A stretch of 64,000 nt of DNA from Hermatobates lingyangjiaoensis (Eukaryota > Arthropoda > Insecta > Hemiptera > Hermatobatidae). The notes beneath the pieces are model-generated. The model searched no databases, had not been told where the DNA came from, and saw nothing but the letters and a program-made list of their open reading frames with translations. Below, piece by piece: positions 1 to 10,497 of this stretch. Positions within the stretch are counted from its first letter, which is position 1; each line of letters starts with the position of its first letter. The stretch is taken from contig JAPFBL010000034.1 in assembly GCA_026182355.1 (NCBI GenBank), positions 1,434,501 to 1,498,500 on the forward strand. The letters are read 5' to 3'. A program made the translations under genes and the position numbers.

Positions 1-250
1 TTATTTAACTTGGAATATTTTTCTTATTTTTAAATTTTTTATTTATCTTTGATATTATTTATTTTACTTTTATTATTTATATTTGTCTCCTCTTCTTCCG
101 AAAGTTGCCTACACTGATTGGGTGCCTCTTCAATTGTACTTGATTCAGTCCTCGCATATATTCTTTTCGACTTATATATGTATATATTTATATATACACA
201 GTTCAATGTAGACAAAGAAACATAGACAAATTAAAAACACATACTTACAG

Positions 251-285
251 TCTCTAATTTTTTGTTTTTAACCGTCTTCAGGAGA
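251..285 (-). ncRNA. alpha hammerhead, decayed
   Basis: The core CUGAAGA and stem I UCUC/GAGA are present. The GAAA following stem II has lost its G, so activity is unlikely. Confidence 0.55.
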
Positions 286-366
286 GATATGTGAGGGAAA
301 TTAATCGTACTGGTACAAAGACTGTTGGAGACTCTGTACCATTGCGCTTGGTTTCCCTCTCTTATT

Positions 367-400
367 TCTCCTGAAGATGGTTCAAACCAAAAATTAGAGA
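367..400 (+). ncRNA. alpha hammerhead, G12A
   Basis: The core CUGAAGA, stem II GGUU/AACC, palindrome AAUU, A17 and stem I UCUC/GAGA are visible. G12 is A, which should abolish cleavage. Confidence 0.6.
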
Positions 401-639
401 CTATTAGTGTGTGTTTTTAATTTCTCTATACTCTTTTGTCTAAATTGAACTTTATTTGTCTGTTTCGGATTGTATTTTCATCGAATATCTATATATATTT
501 GTGACTTATATTTCAAAGACATTTTCCTTCAAGCTTATGACGACGCAGTCATCAGTTTTTGTGATCTCTTTTCTTTTTGTTTTGAGTGAGTTAGCAAGTA
601 TCTCTTTTATACTGTATCACAGAGTTTCAGCAGCAGTGT

Positions 640-740
640 GCCTCTGATGAAGACTACTTGTTTTTGTTGAAAGATCTTAACCATTATTCTGATTACCATA
701 CTGTGGTTCAGATTGTGATTATTTATTTCACGTGTTTATT
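640..740 (+). mobile_element. single beta ribozyme copy
   Basis: A beta-type 3' end in plus orientation, with a hammerhead near 644-684. The core is CUGAUGA plus A, followed by GAA-AGAUCU-U. The conserved beta tail follows, ending in ttatttcacgtgtttattg. No inverted partner is seen. Confidence 0.6.
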
Positions 741-1076
741 GTTAGTACCACAGAGTGTTGTAAACATCATATAATACATAATATTCGTGAACCGTTATTA
801 TAGATTCACGCGTAGTGCATCTTCAAGTAGGACTGACTAAAGTTAAACAGTATCCTGGGTTTAAAAGCCTACCATAAAAGCACCGCTCATATATACCTAA
901 ATTTCTTATCAACTTCTTTGTTAGGTATTTAGCTCAGCATTCTTTGAGTTTGATTAGTTCTACTTGAAGATGTACTTTATAAGTATCCCGTGGGTCGTCT
1001 ACAACAACTATTCACGAGATAAGACGAATTTTTATAAAAACACGATATTTACAACACTCTGTGGTACAAACAATAA
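741..1076. mobile_element. foldback element with terminal inverted repeats
   Basis: The outer inverted repeat around accacagagtgttgtaaa (about 749) returns inverted at 1047-1066. An inner inverted repeat (gcatcttcaagtag) occurs at about 822 and 956. There is no ORF and no clear hammerhead core. It abuts the beta copy upstream. Confidence 0.6.
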
Positions 1077-1080
1077 ACAT

Positions 1081-3065
1081 TTAGTTAACTAAATAATCAG
1101 TTTATATGAAAGATAATAACTGTTAAAATAATTTACTGAATGAAATAAAATTTTTAAGTTAACTGCATTTTAATATTCATGAAGTATGTTAAAAAGTTAA
1201 ATCTAATATTGGATAAAAAATATTTTGAAATGTTCATCTATAATTATTTCAATAATAGTATAAAGAACAATATGCAAATACTAAGAAGGTATTATCAGGA
1301 TAAGGAATAGAGAGTGAGTGGGTAGCAATATAGAAACAGTGTTGAATGACTGTGCACGGCTCAAAAACGCAACTTCAATTAGTTCTCTCCGATTGTATCG
1401 GATAACGGCTATCCCTTTCACTTGCGCTGTTTCATTTCACCTGTGTGTGTACTACACTTCCATGACTTGTGGAAAACATGCTATTATTTACAGTTTAACA
1501 GTTAATGTAATTCACGAGAAGTGTTTTAACTTAAATATTATTTCTTGGTTTGGTTTCCACTGTCCAGACATATAATCTTTTTTTTATGTACACTGCAAGT
1601 GTGGTTCACTTGCTGATTGACACTTATATTGGTTATTAGTAACTATAAGCAAATTAAATTACATGCACTAACTAAATTCATTTGGATATAACCAAGGTAG
1701 CATGGAAAACACAATGGACTGATTTCCTACAGGCAGGACAAAAAGGACAACGAATTAACATAAAAGGTGACGTAGAAATTGACAAACATAAAATGACGGA
1801 CAATATATAAATTAACGAACACACCACTACTACTTCAGACTCGTTTGAGCGGTTTTAAGTTAGATTACATTTTAAATTAAAACTTCATTTTATAAAGTAT
1901 GTCTGCATAAATAGGTAGTCGACTTTTTTTTTTTAAATTTTTTGTTCATGTTTACTCCAGTCTTGGCATTGCCACTTTCTTATCACCAGCGTTTTCCAGC
2001 TTTCCTACAACTTCCCCAAGTTCTAAGGATATTGGCCTTCGATCTTTAGAAAGTTTTAAAAATAGTCGAGCACATCAGTCACAAGGTTCTTTATTATGAA
2101 TACATTAAAAACATTCATATAAAAAGAAAATATTGTTTTCCTAACAATGTCAACAAATACAGCTTCACAATTTCAAGAACATTTTCAAAGGCAAAAGGAC
2201 CCGGAAAAGTATCCTTCTATGTACTCATAGCACATGTTATTTAACCTCGGCATGATATTTCTAGTGGTGTAGCTGTATATTTATCACACAGTCTGAGCAG
2301 GCCGTCATAATATAAAAAATATTTTCGCATTCGGATATTCAATAGAAACCTATGTTAAATTATAGCCTCAATCTACTTTAATCGATCTGTCTACCAAATA
2401 AACTTAATTACCAACATCGCATACAATTTTGAAGTATTTTTTTTGGTTTATTTATTGATAAAAATAGAAAGAATAACCCTTAATATCAAATAAACATGAA
2501 GAATAATGAGATGGTTTTAAGGGATTTCCTGCCGTCAGGCATTCAAATAACCTTTTAATGAACTCATAATCGCTTTTCCATTAAACCACTATCAGCTCTT
2601 TTACTCCTAGAACTTGATTCATAGTTGGCGTGAGTTTAAAGTTATTTATAACAACCAAATAACTACGACACGATCCACTTCTGTGACAGTATTTATAAAA
2701 TAGTGGATATGTTTTAACTAGCTTTCAGAAAGTTTAGATTTTTGAAGATTCAGTTATTTTATAGGCATAAATGAAATTGATAAATTCCAGAAATATATAT
2801 TGATTGTTTTAAATATATTTCTGTTAATTAAACTGCTCACTCGTATCTTCAGAACTCACATTGGATGCCATTTTCAGGAGGGTTTGGTACCATTCATTAT
2901 TCATTATTGTTCTAAGAGTGAGAGTAAAGCTTTTATAATTTAGGTTTACTTCACTAACGATAATTAATAAATAAATTTTAGAATTCCCTTTTTAAATTAT
3001 TATTTATCTATTTGTATGTAGTTATAATTACAAGCCATATAAAGTATATATTCAATGATCATACC
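1081..3065. other. AT-rich interval, no gene seen
   Basis: Low-complexity AT-rich DNA. Only short chance ORFs are present (the longest is 85 codons near 1318), with no domain or splice structure I can support. Confidence 0.6.
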
Positions 3066-3070
3066 AAAAA

Positions 3071-3250
3071 ATGAATGGGAAAAAAGACACAGATCTTTCA
3101 ACCGTAACAAGTAGAGTCAAAAACCAAACTGACTCTGACCCTCACTTGGGTGACTCTGCTTGTTACAGTTGAAACATCTTAGTCTTTTTTCCCATTTCAT
3201 ATTATAGTTTGATCATTGATTGTTATTTCACGTGTTTTTGTGAAATCTTG
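3071..3250. mobile_element. degenerate beta foldback
   Basis: Both beta arms are present, with the sequence aagatctttcaaccgtaac on minus and its partner on plus. The hammerhead core CUGACGA is deleted or mutated in both arms. The plus arm ends with the beta tail around ttatttcacgtgtttttg. Confidence 0.65.
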
Positions 3251-3639
3251 TAATAATACATATTGTATATATGACTTAAGTATTGTATAGTATACATATG
3301 TAAGTACACCTATACCAAAAAATATCTAAATATACCAAGAAATGCACACTATCTACAAGAGTTGGAAGAAAGATTTAGAATAAGGAACCAATTCAAAATA
3401 TTGAGTTTTTAAAAATAAATGTCAGAGAACAGAGAAGAAAAGGTCAAATGAAAGTTATACATTCTTTCTTTTTTAGCACAGAATGTATCGTTGGAATTTA
3501 TAACATATAAATTGTTTAATGACAGATATATCAAAAAATAACCACTTTTAATTTGTATTGAGTATGCAGTTTGCAAATATATATATATATATATTCAAAA
3601 ATTACGTCTCCACACAAAAGAAAGTTTAAATGAAAAGTA

Positions 3640-3672
3640 AAACATGTTTCGAACACTCAGTATTCTTCTTAA
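3640..3672 (-). ncRNA. gamma hammerhead, decayed
   Basis: GAA-ACAUGU and the GUGUUC stem II strand are kept. The CUGAUGA segment has become GAAGAAU. Confidence 0.45.
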
Positions 3673-3826
3673 TTTTAGATTTACATCTAAAAAATATACA
3701 TATCAGTGAGCTTTAAGAACGTCAGAGAGAATTATTTAAAATTGAATACAACATATGAATGTTGAAATGCACTATTGAGGTTTTTAACAAGGGAGCGCTC
3801 ACAGATATGTATATTTTTTAGATGTA

Positions 3827-3864
3827 AATCTGAAGAAGAGTGAAGTGTTCGAAACGCGTTGTTA
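3827..3864 (+). ncRNA. gamma hammerhead
   Basis: The core is CUGAAGA, followed by a shortened stem II and then GAA-ACGCGU-U. The palindrome ACGCGU is intact. Stem I is weak, as in all gamma copies. Confidence 0.55.
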
Positions 3865-3900
3865 GTTTTTATTATTAAACTTTTTTTGCGTAAATACTAC

Positions 3901-4612
3901 ACTAGTAAATAGTGCACAAGTAATGAATATATATTATTCTCTTTTTTTAAATAATTGAATTATTAATTATTTAAATCAATTGTCTTTATGTTTTGTGATA
4001 TATTTCATTATAAAGAAAAGGTAAGAGTACACCCCTCTAGTTTTTAAAAATCTCAAAAAAGAAAAGGTAAATTCATTATAATTTTAAAATAGAATTATTT
4101 ATTCATTATCCTTTACTTACAGATATTAATAATGTAATTAAAAATGTCATTAATTTCTGTTTATTCAATCATGGTTTTTAATATTCGCTCTTGATAATGA
4201 TTGAATTGTAAAGCCAGTAAGCTGGGGACCACTCTAGGTGGCAAAAAGGGTTAGAAAGCACACCACCGGTGCAGCAATGAGCTTGTAATTGTATTATACT
4301 GAAAAAAACAAAACATATTTGTCCACCGAACAGCTTTATCTTGAAAAAAACATATAAATTTTTGAACAAAATAATGTACAGCTCTCCTATGTAAAACTAA
4401 CTGCAAATATTACATAAGTATATAAATAATTGTTTTAATTACGATGTGTACATTTCTTTCACCCAAACATCTCTCCCTTATAAAAATATACACCAAACAA
4501 TTTACACCCTTAAAATTCCTCTCTTCCCTCCATGGTTGAATGTACCATGTCTTTCTTTTTCCTAGTCCGTGGAAAGATGTGGACCGTTTCTTTAATTAGC
4601 GTATATATATGT
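3901..4612. other. AT-rich interval, no gene seen
   Basis: No ORF above about 60 codons and no repeat structure of note. Confidence 0.5.
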
Positions 4613-4700
4613 AAAATTTGACCAAATCCCGATTAAATAACACCTATTCTATCTAACGGTCGATATATTATTGAATCTGTTATATATATATATATATATA
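4613..4700 (+). mobile_element. eta element 3' tail fragment
   Basis: The phrase gaccaaatcccgattaaat and the following cctattctatctaacggtcg match the 3' tails of eta copies at 51.4 and 61.3 kb. It ends in (TA)n at 4681. Confidence 0.6.
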
Positions 4701-4860
4701 TTATATATTTGTGAAAAAGTAACATTTGTTTAAAAATGTTGATATATCTTGTTTATATGTTTATTTATATAAATAATTCTATCTTTTTTCGACCACAAAA
4801 ATTACAGCAAAGAACAGAGGTTATTGAGGGTTGGTCTACACAAACAAACACTTCACTTAC

Positions 4861-4898
4861 GCCAACGTTTCGCTATATTTTTATAGGATCATCAGGGC
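4861..4898 (-). ncRNA. delta hammerhead
   Basis: The core is CUGAUGA. Stem II pairs CUAUA with UAUAG. Then come GAA-ACGU-U and stem I GCC/GGC. All invariant core positions are present. Confidence 0.75.
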
Positions 4899-4938
4899 TT
4901 TACAAATAACACTGGACGTATATCTTGTTATTTGTAAA

Positions 4939-4975
4939 GCCCTGATGGTGCTATAAAAATTAGCGAAACGTTGGC
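4939..4975 (+). ncRNA. delta hammerhead, A9G
   Basis: The core reads CUGAUGG, followed by an extra U, a GCUA...UAGC stem II, GAA-ACGU-U and stem I GCC/GGC. A9 is G here. Confidence 0.7.
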
Positions 4976-5026
4976 GTAAGTGAAGTGTTTGCTTGTGTAG
5001 ACCAACCCTCAATAACCTCTGCTGTT

Positions 5027-5032
<6 letters not shown>

Positions 5033-5078
<46 letters not shown>
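5033..5078. repeat. (TA)n microsatellite
   Basis: Pure TA run at the 3' end of the delta foldback. Confidence 0.95.
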
Positions 5079-5082
<4 letters not shown>

Positions 5083-6330
5083 TTTTCACATTGTTAAAAT
5101 TGTTTTAAAATATAGTAATGCAGACTGAAAGGTAGGGAAAGAAAGAGAGAAAGAATGGGAGGGAGTGAGAAAAAATTGCAGTTAATGACATATTTTTTTA
5201 CAATAATAAAACTGTACGCTAATAATAATAATAAGAGAGAAAATGTGGTTGCTATTTTTGAAATATTATATTTGCAAAAAATGATAAAGGATTTAAATAG
5301 CTTGCATAATTGCGTTGTGCATTTTTGTGGTTGTGTTGGCTACACTCTGAATTCGTTGACGCCTTAAACAGTTATGTTTTAATTAAATATTCCATCGTAG
5401 TGAAACGTTATCACTGATTAACACTCTAATGGAAACAAAATATCATTAAGTAAGCCAGATATTTTTCAATTTTCTTAGTAATAGAAATTATATTTATCAA
5501 ATAAACAATAGTTCTTATATTTGTAAATATTTCTTAATTAAAACTTAACTAAAAAGAAATGCAATGCTTATTCAAGCATTGAATAACATGAAACACACAA
5601 AAAAAAACTTCAAAATGAATAATATTCAAATGGTTTGATGTTTCTATGAAACAGGAGAAATATATTCTTGTTAAGGAAATCAGCAGCACTTAGAAGGGTA
5701 ATTATTTTGTACTCTTAATTAAAAATGTGATTAATGATAATTAATGCAAATTAATTCAGTTATATACGAGTACATAGTTGCTTCAGTTTTAATGCTTGAG
5801 CAAATGTAGTTCTCTAAAACACTCATTGGATTATTAAGGAAACAATTCCTTCATTATACAGTACTCTGCTAATCTGTGCATTTTCACAAAACATGTGTAA
5901 TGCAATCAAAATATTGTACCACCATTAATTAGAGAAAAATGTTTTTTTTCTAATATCACTACTAAGGAAATCAAATATGCTTACCAGATGGCTTGCATTT
6001 TTAGGTATTATTCCAATGAAGTATCCATTTACCTGAAAATAAAAAAGAGCAGCTTAATTACTAACATAATACTATCGTTGGAAAATCAATTAAATTAAGT
6101 CATTCCATTCTATGTGGTTTTCTTTGTATTTTGAGGTGATGTTATTGTAAACTATTTCATTTTATTTTACGTATAAAGTAATGCTAGAATAATACACGTG
6201 ACACTACGTAGCAAAGATATTTGAAACCTTAACAGAAATTTAATTTTTTTTTAAATAGAAAATAATAATTTGTAATAAATAAGTTCAAAATACCTTTGTT
6301 TAGCTTAGTTAGTTTTTTTTAATATTATAT
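5079..6330. other. AT-rich interval, no gene seen
   Basis: No domain-bearing ORF. The 70-codon ORF at 5155 has no recognisable features. Confidence 0.5.
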
Positions 6331-6391
6331 AAATGTAAAGTTCAATGTAGATACAGAAACATATATAGATATGTATCTATATAGGTATATA

Positions 6392-6514
6392 TATGATCAA
6401 ACCACAATAAGAAATGGAAAAACAAGACTAAGATCTTATTGTCGTTATAAGACATTTCTTATTGTGGTTTGATCATTGATTGTTATTTCACGTGTTTATG
6501 TGAAATCTTTTTAT

Positions 6515-6516
<2 letters not shown>
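6392..6516. mobile_element. beta foldback with ribozyme core deleted
   Basis: The beta arms meet at aagatcttattgtcgttata, so the whole CUGACGA-stem II-GAAA segment is missing. It is followed by the beta tail and (TA)n. Its near-identical twin lies at 7394-7517. Confidence 0.75.

Positions 6517-6553
<37 letters not shown>
6516..6553. repeat. (TA)n microsatellite
   Basis: Separates the beta derivative from the 3' end of PLE A. Confidence 0.9.
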
Positions 6554-6556
<3 letters not shown>

Positions 6557-6597
6557 TTTAACACATAGAAAAGAACACAGAAAGACACTACAGAACT

Positions 6598-6638
6598 CAC
6601 TTCGATATTTCGACATCCGTCGTCATCGGGAAGAAGTG
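6598..6638 (-). ncRNA. epsilon hammerhead, CCGAUGA core
   Basis: Stem I CACUUC/GAAGUG, core CCGAUGA (U4 is C), extra C, stem II GAC/GUC, GAA-AUAU-C. It lies in the 3' UTR of PLE A. Confidence 0.7.
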
Positions 6639-6837
6639 CGAAGTACTCGCGTTGAGAAGCAAACTGCTACTGGCCACCAGAGTAACTCGTGGAACCACCG
6701 CAATGCTGCTCCCCAGCGGAGGAGAGGAAAAATAGAAATCCCTCCAATATTTATTTAGAAAACAAGATACAAAATATATAAAAAAAATAAAAAAACATAT
6801 AAAATACGAAATAATAATAATAAAAAATAAATAATAA

Positions 6838-6843
6838 TAATAA

Positions 6844-6886
<43 letters not shown>

Positions 6887-6894
6887 TAAAAAAT
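6838..6894. repeat. (TAA)n tract in PLE A 3' UTR
   Basis: Trinucleotide run directly after the stop codon (minus sense). Shorter versions sit at the same place in both copies of element E. It produces the spurious poly-Ile and poly-Tyr reading frames. Confidence 0.9.
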
Positions 6895-6896
6895 AA

Positions 6897-7340
6897 TTAA
6901 CGGTACAGGTTGAGACCAGGAGGAGAACGAGCCCCAAGGAGGCATATGAATGCCTCTTCGGAAGCTCTAAGGGTGACATGGGAATTAGACTCGGGGATTT
7001 GTTTGAGGATTTGTACCCTGAAACAATCATTGAAAGGGAGGTCATGGGAATTAGCATGGATAGCTATGGGTAGGTCTCTGCGCTGACCAACGGACGCCCT
7101 GTGATTGTTCATACGCAGGCTCAGCTTGGTTGAAGCCAAGCCAACGTAAAAAGCATCACATCGAGTACACTCCAAACGGTAAACGCAGTTACAGGAAGTG
7201 CAAGATGTATCAGAAGGAACAGGATAGGAGTTGTTACTGAGAGGGGAAGTAAAGTAAGGACTGGAGTTAATTAGGGGACAGGTTTGGCAGTTACGGCGCT
7301 CACATCGCTTCATCCCTCTGCTAGCACAGGGGCTGTTGGA
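6897..7340 (-). pseudogene. PLE A GIY-YIG nuclease fragment
   Basis: This encodes the C-terminal about 145 residues of a PLE polyprotein. The reading frame enters from the truncation point; an internal Met (codon at 7311-7313) is not a real start. In order it shows the Cys motif CERRNCQTC, the segment CTSCNCVYRLECTRCDAFYVG (the VY...FYVG equivalent of GIY-YIG), LSLRMNNHRA with the presumed catalytic Arg, RASEEAFICLL with the metal-binding Glu, and the terminal PGLNLYR. The nuclease domain is uninterrupted, but without reverse transcriptase the copy cannot be autonomous. Known for the family: GIY-YIG PLEs with a CCHH-type Cys motif nick DNA for target-primed reverse transcription. Confidence 0.85.

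Positions 7341-7343
<3 letters not shown>

Positions 7344-7394
<51 letters not shown>
7344..7394. repeat. (TA)n microsatellite
   Basis: TA run at the 5' truncation point of PLE A. Confidence 0.95.
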
Positions 7395-7398
<4 letters not shown>

Positions 7399-7515
7399 CA
7401 AACCAGAATAAGAAATGGGAAAACAAGACTAAGATCTTATTGTCGTTATAAGACATTTCTTATTGTGGTTTGATCATTGATTGTTATTTCACGTGTTTAT
7501 GTGAAATCTTTTTAT

Positions 7516-7517
<2 letters not shown>
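7394..7517. mobile_element. beta foldback with ribozyme core deleted (second copy)
   Basis: Same internal deletion and same tail as 6392-6516. With that copy it brackets PLE A, suggesting local duplication or insertion of PLE A into an existing copy. Confidence 0.75.

Positions 7518-7575
<58 letters not shown>
7518..7575. repeat. (TA)n microsatellite
   Basis: Long TA run between two beta copies. Confidence 0.95.
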
Positions 7576-7578
<3 letters not shown>

Positions 7579-7606
7579 CAAACCACAATAAGAAATGGGA
7601 AAACAA

Positions 7607-7649
7607 GACTAAGATCTTTCAACCGTAACAAGCGGTCTTCGTCAGAGTC
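7607..7649 (-). ncRNA. beta hammerhead
   Basis: Stem I GACU/AGUC, core CUGACGA, extra A, stem II GACCG/CGGUU, GAA-AGAUCU-U. All core positions match. Confidence 0.8.
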
Positions 7650-7678
7650 AAAACCCAACTGATTCAAAACCCAACCAT

Positions 7679-7714
<36 letters not shown>

Positions 7715-7779
7715 GCCTACACCACAATGAAAAATGGTGTTCGTCATATTCAAATTCCAACTCAAATCAGTTCGGATTT

Positions 7780-7822
7780 GACTCTGATAAAGGCCGCTTG
7801 TTACGGTTGAAAGATATTAGTC
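7780..7822 (+). ncRNA. beta hammerhead, G8A
   Basis: The core reads CUGAUAA. Stem II and GAAA are kept; the palindrome is changed to AGAUAU. Confidence 0.6.
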
Positions 7823-7924
7823 TTTTTTCTCATTTATTATTGTGGTTTGGACGCTGATTGTTATTTTAGGTGTTTATTGTGAAATCTTAATTTATATTAT
7901 GAATAATATTAAATAAAAGAAAAT

Positions 7925-8216
7925 TGGTGCCAGAGTAGCAAGTGTCTTGCGTGCTCACCGATGACAGTGGTGCAAAAGTATTATATATAAATATAACAAA
8001 ACAAAAGTGTGGTAATAAACTAAAAGCATGGAGCCAGGGAAGCCCATTGGCTTGCATGCTCGCCGATGACAATAGTAAAAATATGTTATATATAAGTGTA
8101 ACACAAAAAAAAATTTAAAATTTGCGAAATACACACACTGGTAATAAAATAAAGGCATGGAGCCAGAGTATCCCAGAGGCTTGTGTACTCATTGATACAA
8201 GTGATAACAACAACTT
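7925..8216. repeat. tandem repeat, about 104-128 bp unit, 2.5 copies
   Basis: The phrase catggagccag... gatgaca... tataacacaaaa... recurs at about 7929, 8033 and 8161 with substitutions and length changes. The overlapping reading frames are not credible as coding. Confidence 0.75.
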
Positions 8217-8410
8217 ATTACTATATTTTGACTGTCTCATCGTCAAGTAGAAAGATGTGAGTCGGTCGGGAGGCAAGCAAAGACCCTTGTTTGTCTTTGA
8301 ACTCACTCTGAATGTTGAATGTATTAAGAAGTATTCTGTTTGTCATCCATGCGGGATCAACATAGTTGAAAACACATGTTCAAGGATAGTTTTCTTGCCT
8401 ACTGGTTGAA

Positions 8411-8451
8411 TTATAACCAGTAGGTAACCTTTTGTTACCTACTGGTTATAA
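8411..8451. repeat. perfect 18-bp inverted repeat in gttacct repeats
   Basis: An 18-bp arm starting ttataaccagtagg, then a 5-nt loop, then its perfect complement. Short gttacctatagttacct repeats follow up to about 8495. Confidence 0.85.
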
Positions 8452-8499
8452 TAGTTACCTATAGTTACCTACTGTTACCTATAGTTACCTTTTGTTGCT

Positions 8500-10490
8500 C
8501 TAGAAATAATCTTACAGTGGACACTGTAATTCCCACAACCACAATAGATTTGAGTAAATCAGCATGCTTTGTTTGTAAGCATAGCCACTATGAAGGCAAC
8601 AAAAACGTGAATAATATTGACAAGTTCTCGTCTGCATTGTATCGAACAAGCCCAAAGTAATTTTTATTTACACAGTCCCTATGAAATAAAAAAAAATCTA
8701 TAAGATAAAATTATTTGCCAAAAATTTGTTATCTTTGAAATATTTTATCGACTTTCAATGTAATTACGAGTATTATAAGAACAAAACTTTTTTTATAAAT
8801 ATTATTAAAATAATAATAATAAAAAAAAATGAAAATGTAATAATGGCAGATATATTGAAAATTCTAATTACCAACTCAGAATAGAAATAGCGTATTTTAA
8901 AATTGCTAAAGTCAAGAAAAATGATGAATTCCATTATTGGACCCATGACACATGTAAATTGAAAAAAATGACACAGTAGGAAGAATCGCAGGCTTTTAGG
9001 GTCAGGCAAACAGCTGACTTCCTTTATTGAATCCCTTGCTGTCTGCCAGCTAAGCATTATTCTGAAATTGAAAAAAAAATGGACCACTAACATGAACCTT
9101 TCATTTGAACTGTCTTCATTAATGGTCGTCAATATTCTCCTTATTCATGTGGGCATGGTGCATCATGTTTTATGGAATGGTTAATAGATTTACATTAATA
9201 TTTTGTTAGCTTGCTGTATTATTTAATTATTAAATTATTTTAATCATAAACAGTTTTGTGATCAATATTTCAATTAAGTGATACGTTATGATATACCTTG
9301 AATCTACTTCAAACATTTAAATTGATGTAAGTTAGTAATCCATCTGAAAAGTAATCATCATGCTATAGGTTACAGAGGTGCATAAATTTTAATCATTTAA
9401 TATCAAAACTCTATTTTTTGTAATTTAGAAGAGAAAAATGTTGTCTTAAATCACTTTATACCAAATTAAGTAAGTTTTTCATGATGCAAGATTACGAAAT
9501 AGCAATGGGATACATCTGCTCAATAAGGAATGTTTTTATGTAGAATGTGATATTTATTGGACAAAAGGTGGCCTGTGGATATACTCATATATACACATGC
9601 TCACTCACATATACACATCGCACGAAAAACGTCAAAAAAAACTTCAAGGATCCGAAAGCATGTCATGAAAGTTCATTAAAATCACATCATTGTTTCATAA
9701 CCGCAGTAGTTTGGTTAATAATAAAGTAATCATAATATTTAGTGTTATATCAGCTGTTACAAACTGTTACTTTATAACCAATTGCATCTCCTATAACTTC
9801 TAATCAAAAAAAAAAAAAAAAAAAAAAAAGTTTTACTATTTCTCTTAACTAAGATAAGTTCTTTCGTCGTATTTTGAAAACTACATTATTTCCAAGCAAT
9901 TGTTTAATTGAATTAGCACCACAGTAATTAATTCTGCATAATAGCGTTGGTTTTTCTGTTTGGTTTTCATTAGAAATTATTATTATATGAAAAGAATATT
10001 ATACTTTAGTAAAACAGTAATTAATTCTTCTGAAAAGAGATAAAAATAATATCTATGAAACATCTTTTGTTTTCAAAGAAAACAATATAAATTTATGATA
10101 TTAGCTCATTAAGAATTCTAAAAAAATAAAGGGTATAAATATCGAAAAAAAAAGAAAAAACAAAAAAAACCATAGAAACGTAGAATATCACAATATGAAG
10201 GGAAAAGAAAAGCAAAGCGTTATGAGACTAAAGCATATATCAGCAGATAAAGGAGAAAGACCCTAAATACAAATGTTTCTGATATAACTAACACAATTAG
10301 AGAGACTCATATCTGGACAACAGGAGGTACGGCAATGGAACACTCTTCATTACCATATGACACATATTCCTTTACACTATTATCAATTTCTTTAACCATA
10401 TTATTTAATTTTCAAAAATAAAACATTATTTTAGTAATATTACTACAATCAAGTTAAAATGTTCATTTGTTTTTAAATTATAGTTTAATT
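8500..10490. other. AT-rich interval, no gene seen
   Basis: The only long frame (119 codons, minus, 8773-9132) is hydrophobic and AT-driven, with no motif. A poly-A run is at 9807-9829. Confidence 0.5.
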
Positions 10491-10497
10491 GAAATAC

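Larger units (their letters stand above)
201..455. mobile_element. alpha-family ribozyme foldback
   Basis: Two inverted copies of the alpha PLE 3' end meet head to head around position 320. Each outer end carries the 3' tail that begins gttcaatgtagacaaag. Each arm contains a decayed hammerhead. A (TA)-rich tract lies on the left. There is no ORF, so this is a non-autonomous or truncated copy. Confidence 0.75.
3595..3900. mobile_element. gamma-family ribozyme foldback
   Basis: A gamma 3' end on minus (beginning attacgtctccacac) faces a plus copy near 3830. An inner inverted repeat built on agatttacatctaaaaaat joins them. A (TA)n tract borders the left side. Confidence 0.7.
4805..5032. mobile_element. 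delta-family ribozyme foldback
   Basis: Two near-perfect arms of about 107 bp (4806-4912 and 4925-5031) are separated by about 12 bp. Each arm carries one delta hammerhead. A (TA)n tract of about 45 bp follows at 5033. No coding sequence is present. Confidence 0.85.
6554..7341 (-). mobile_element. PLE A, 5'-truncated copy
   Basis: A minus-strand Penelope-like element. It has the C-terminal coding region (6897-7340), a 3' UTR containing a (TAA)n tract, and an epsilon hammerhead at 6598-6638. It is bounded by (TA)n on both sides. The coding part begins just upstream of the Cys motif, so reverse transcriptase is absent. It is almost identical to element E at 49.1-50.4 kb. Confidence 0.85.
7575..7882. 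mobile_element. beta ribozyme pair interrupted by (TA)n
   Basis: A minus-oriented beta 3' end (7575-7680) and a plus-oriented one (7720-7882) are separated by TA repeats at 7681-7711. Each has its own hammerhead. The outer ends show the usual beta tail. Confidence 0.75.

Noticed and set aside
6751..7057. Ile/Tyr-rich minus ORFs near 6.8 kb and similar ones at 49.3 and 50.1 kb
   Set aside because: Alternate frames of the PLE GIY-YIG fragment running into the (TAA)n tract of its 3' UTR.
7925..8216. CRISPR-like array
   Set aside because: Repeat units are over 100 bp, diverged and without uniform spacers, in a eukaryotic context.
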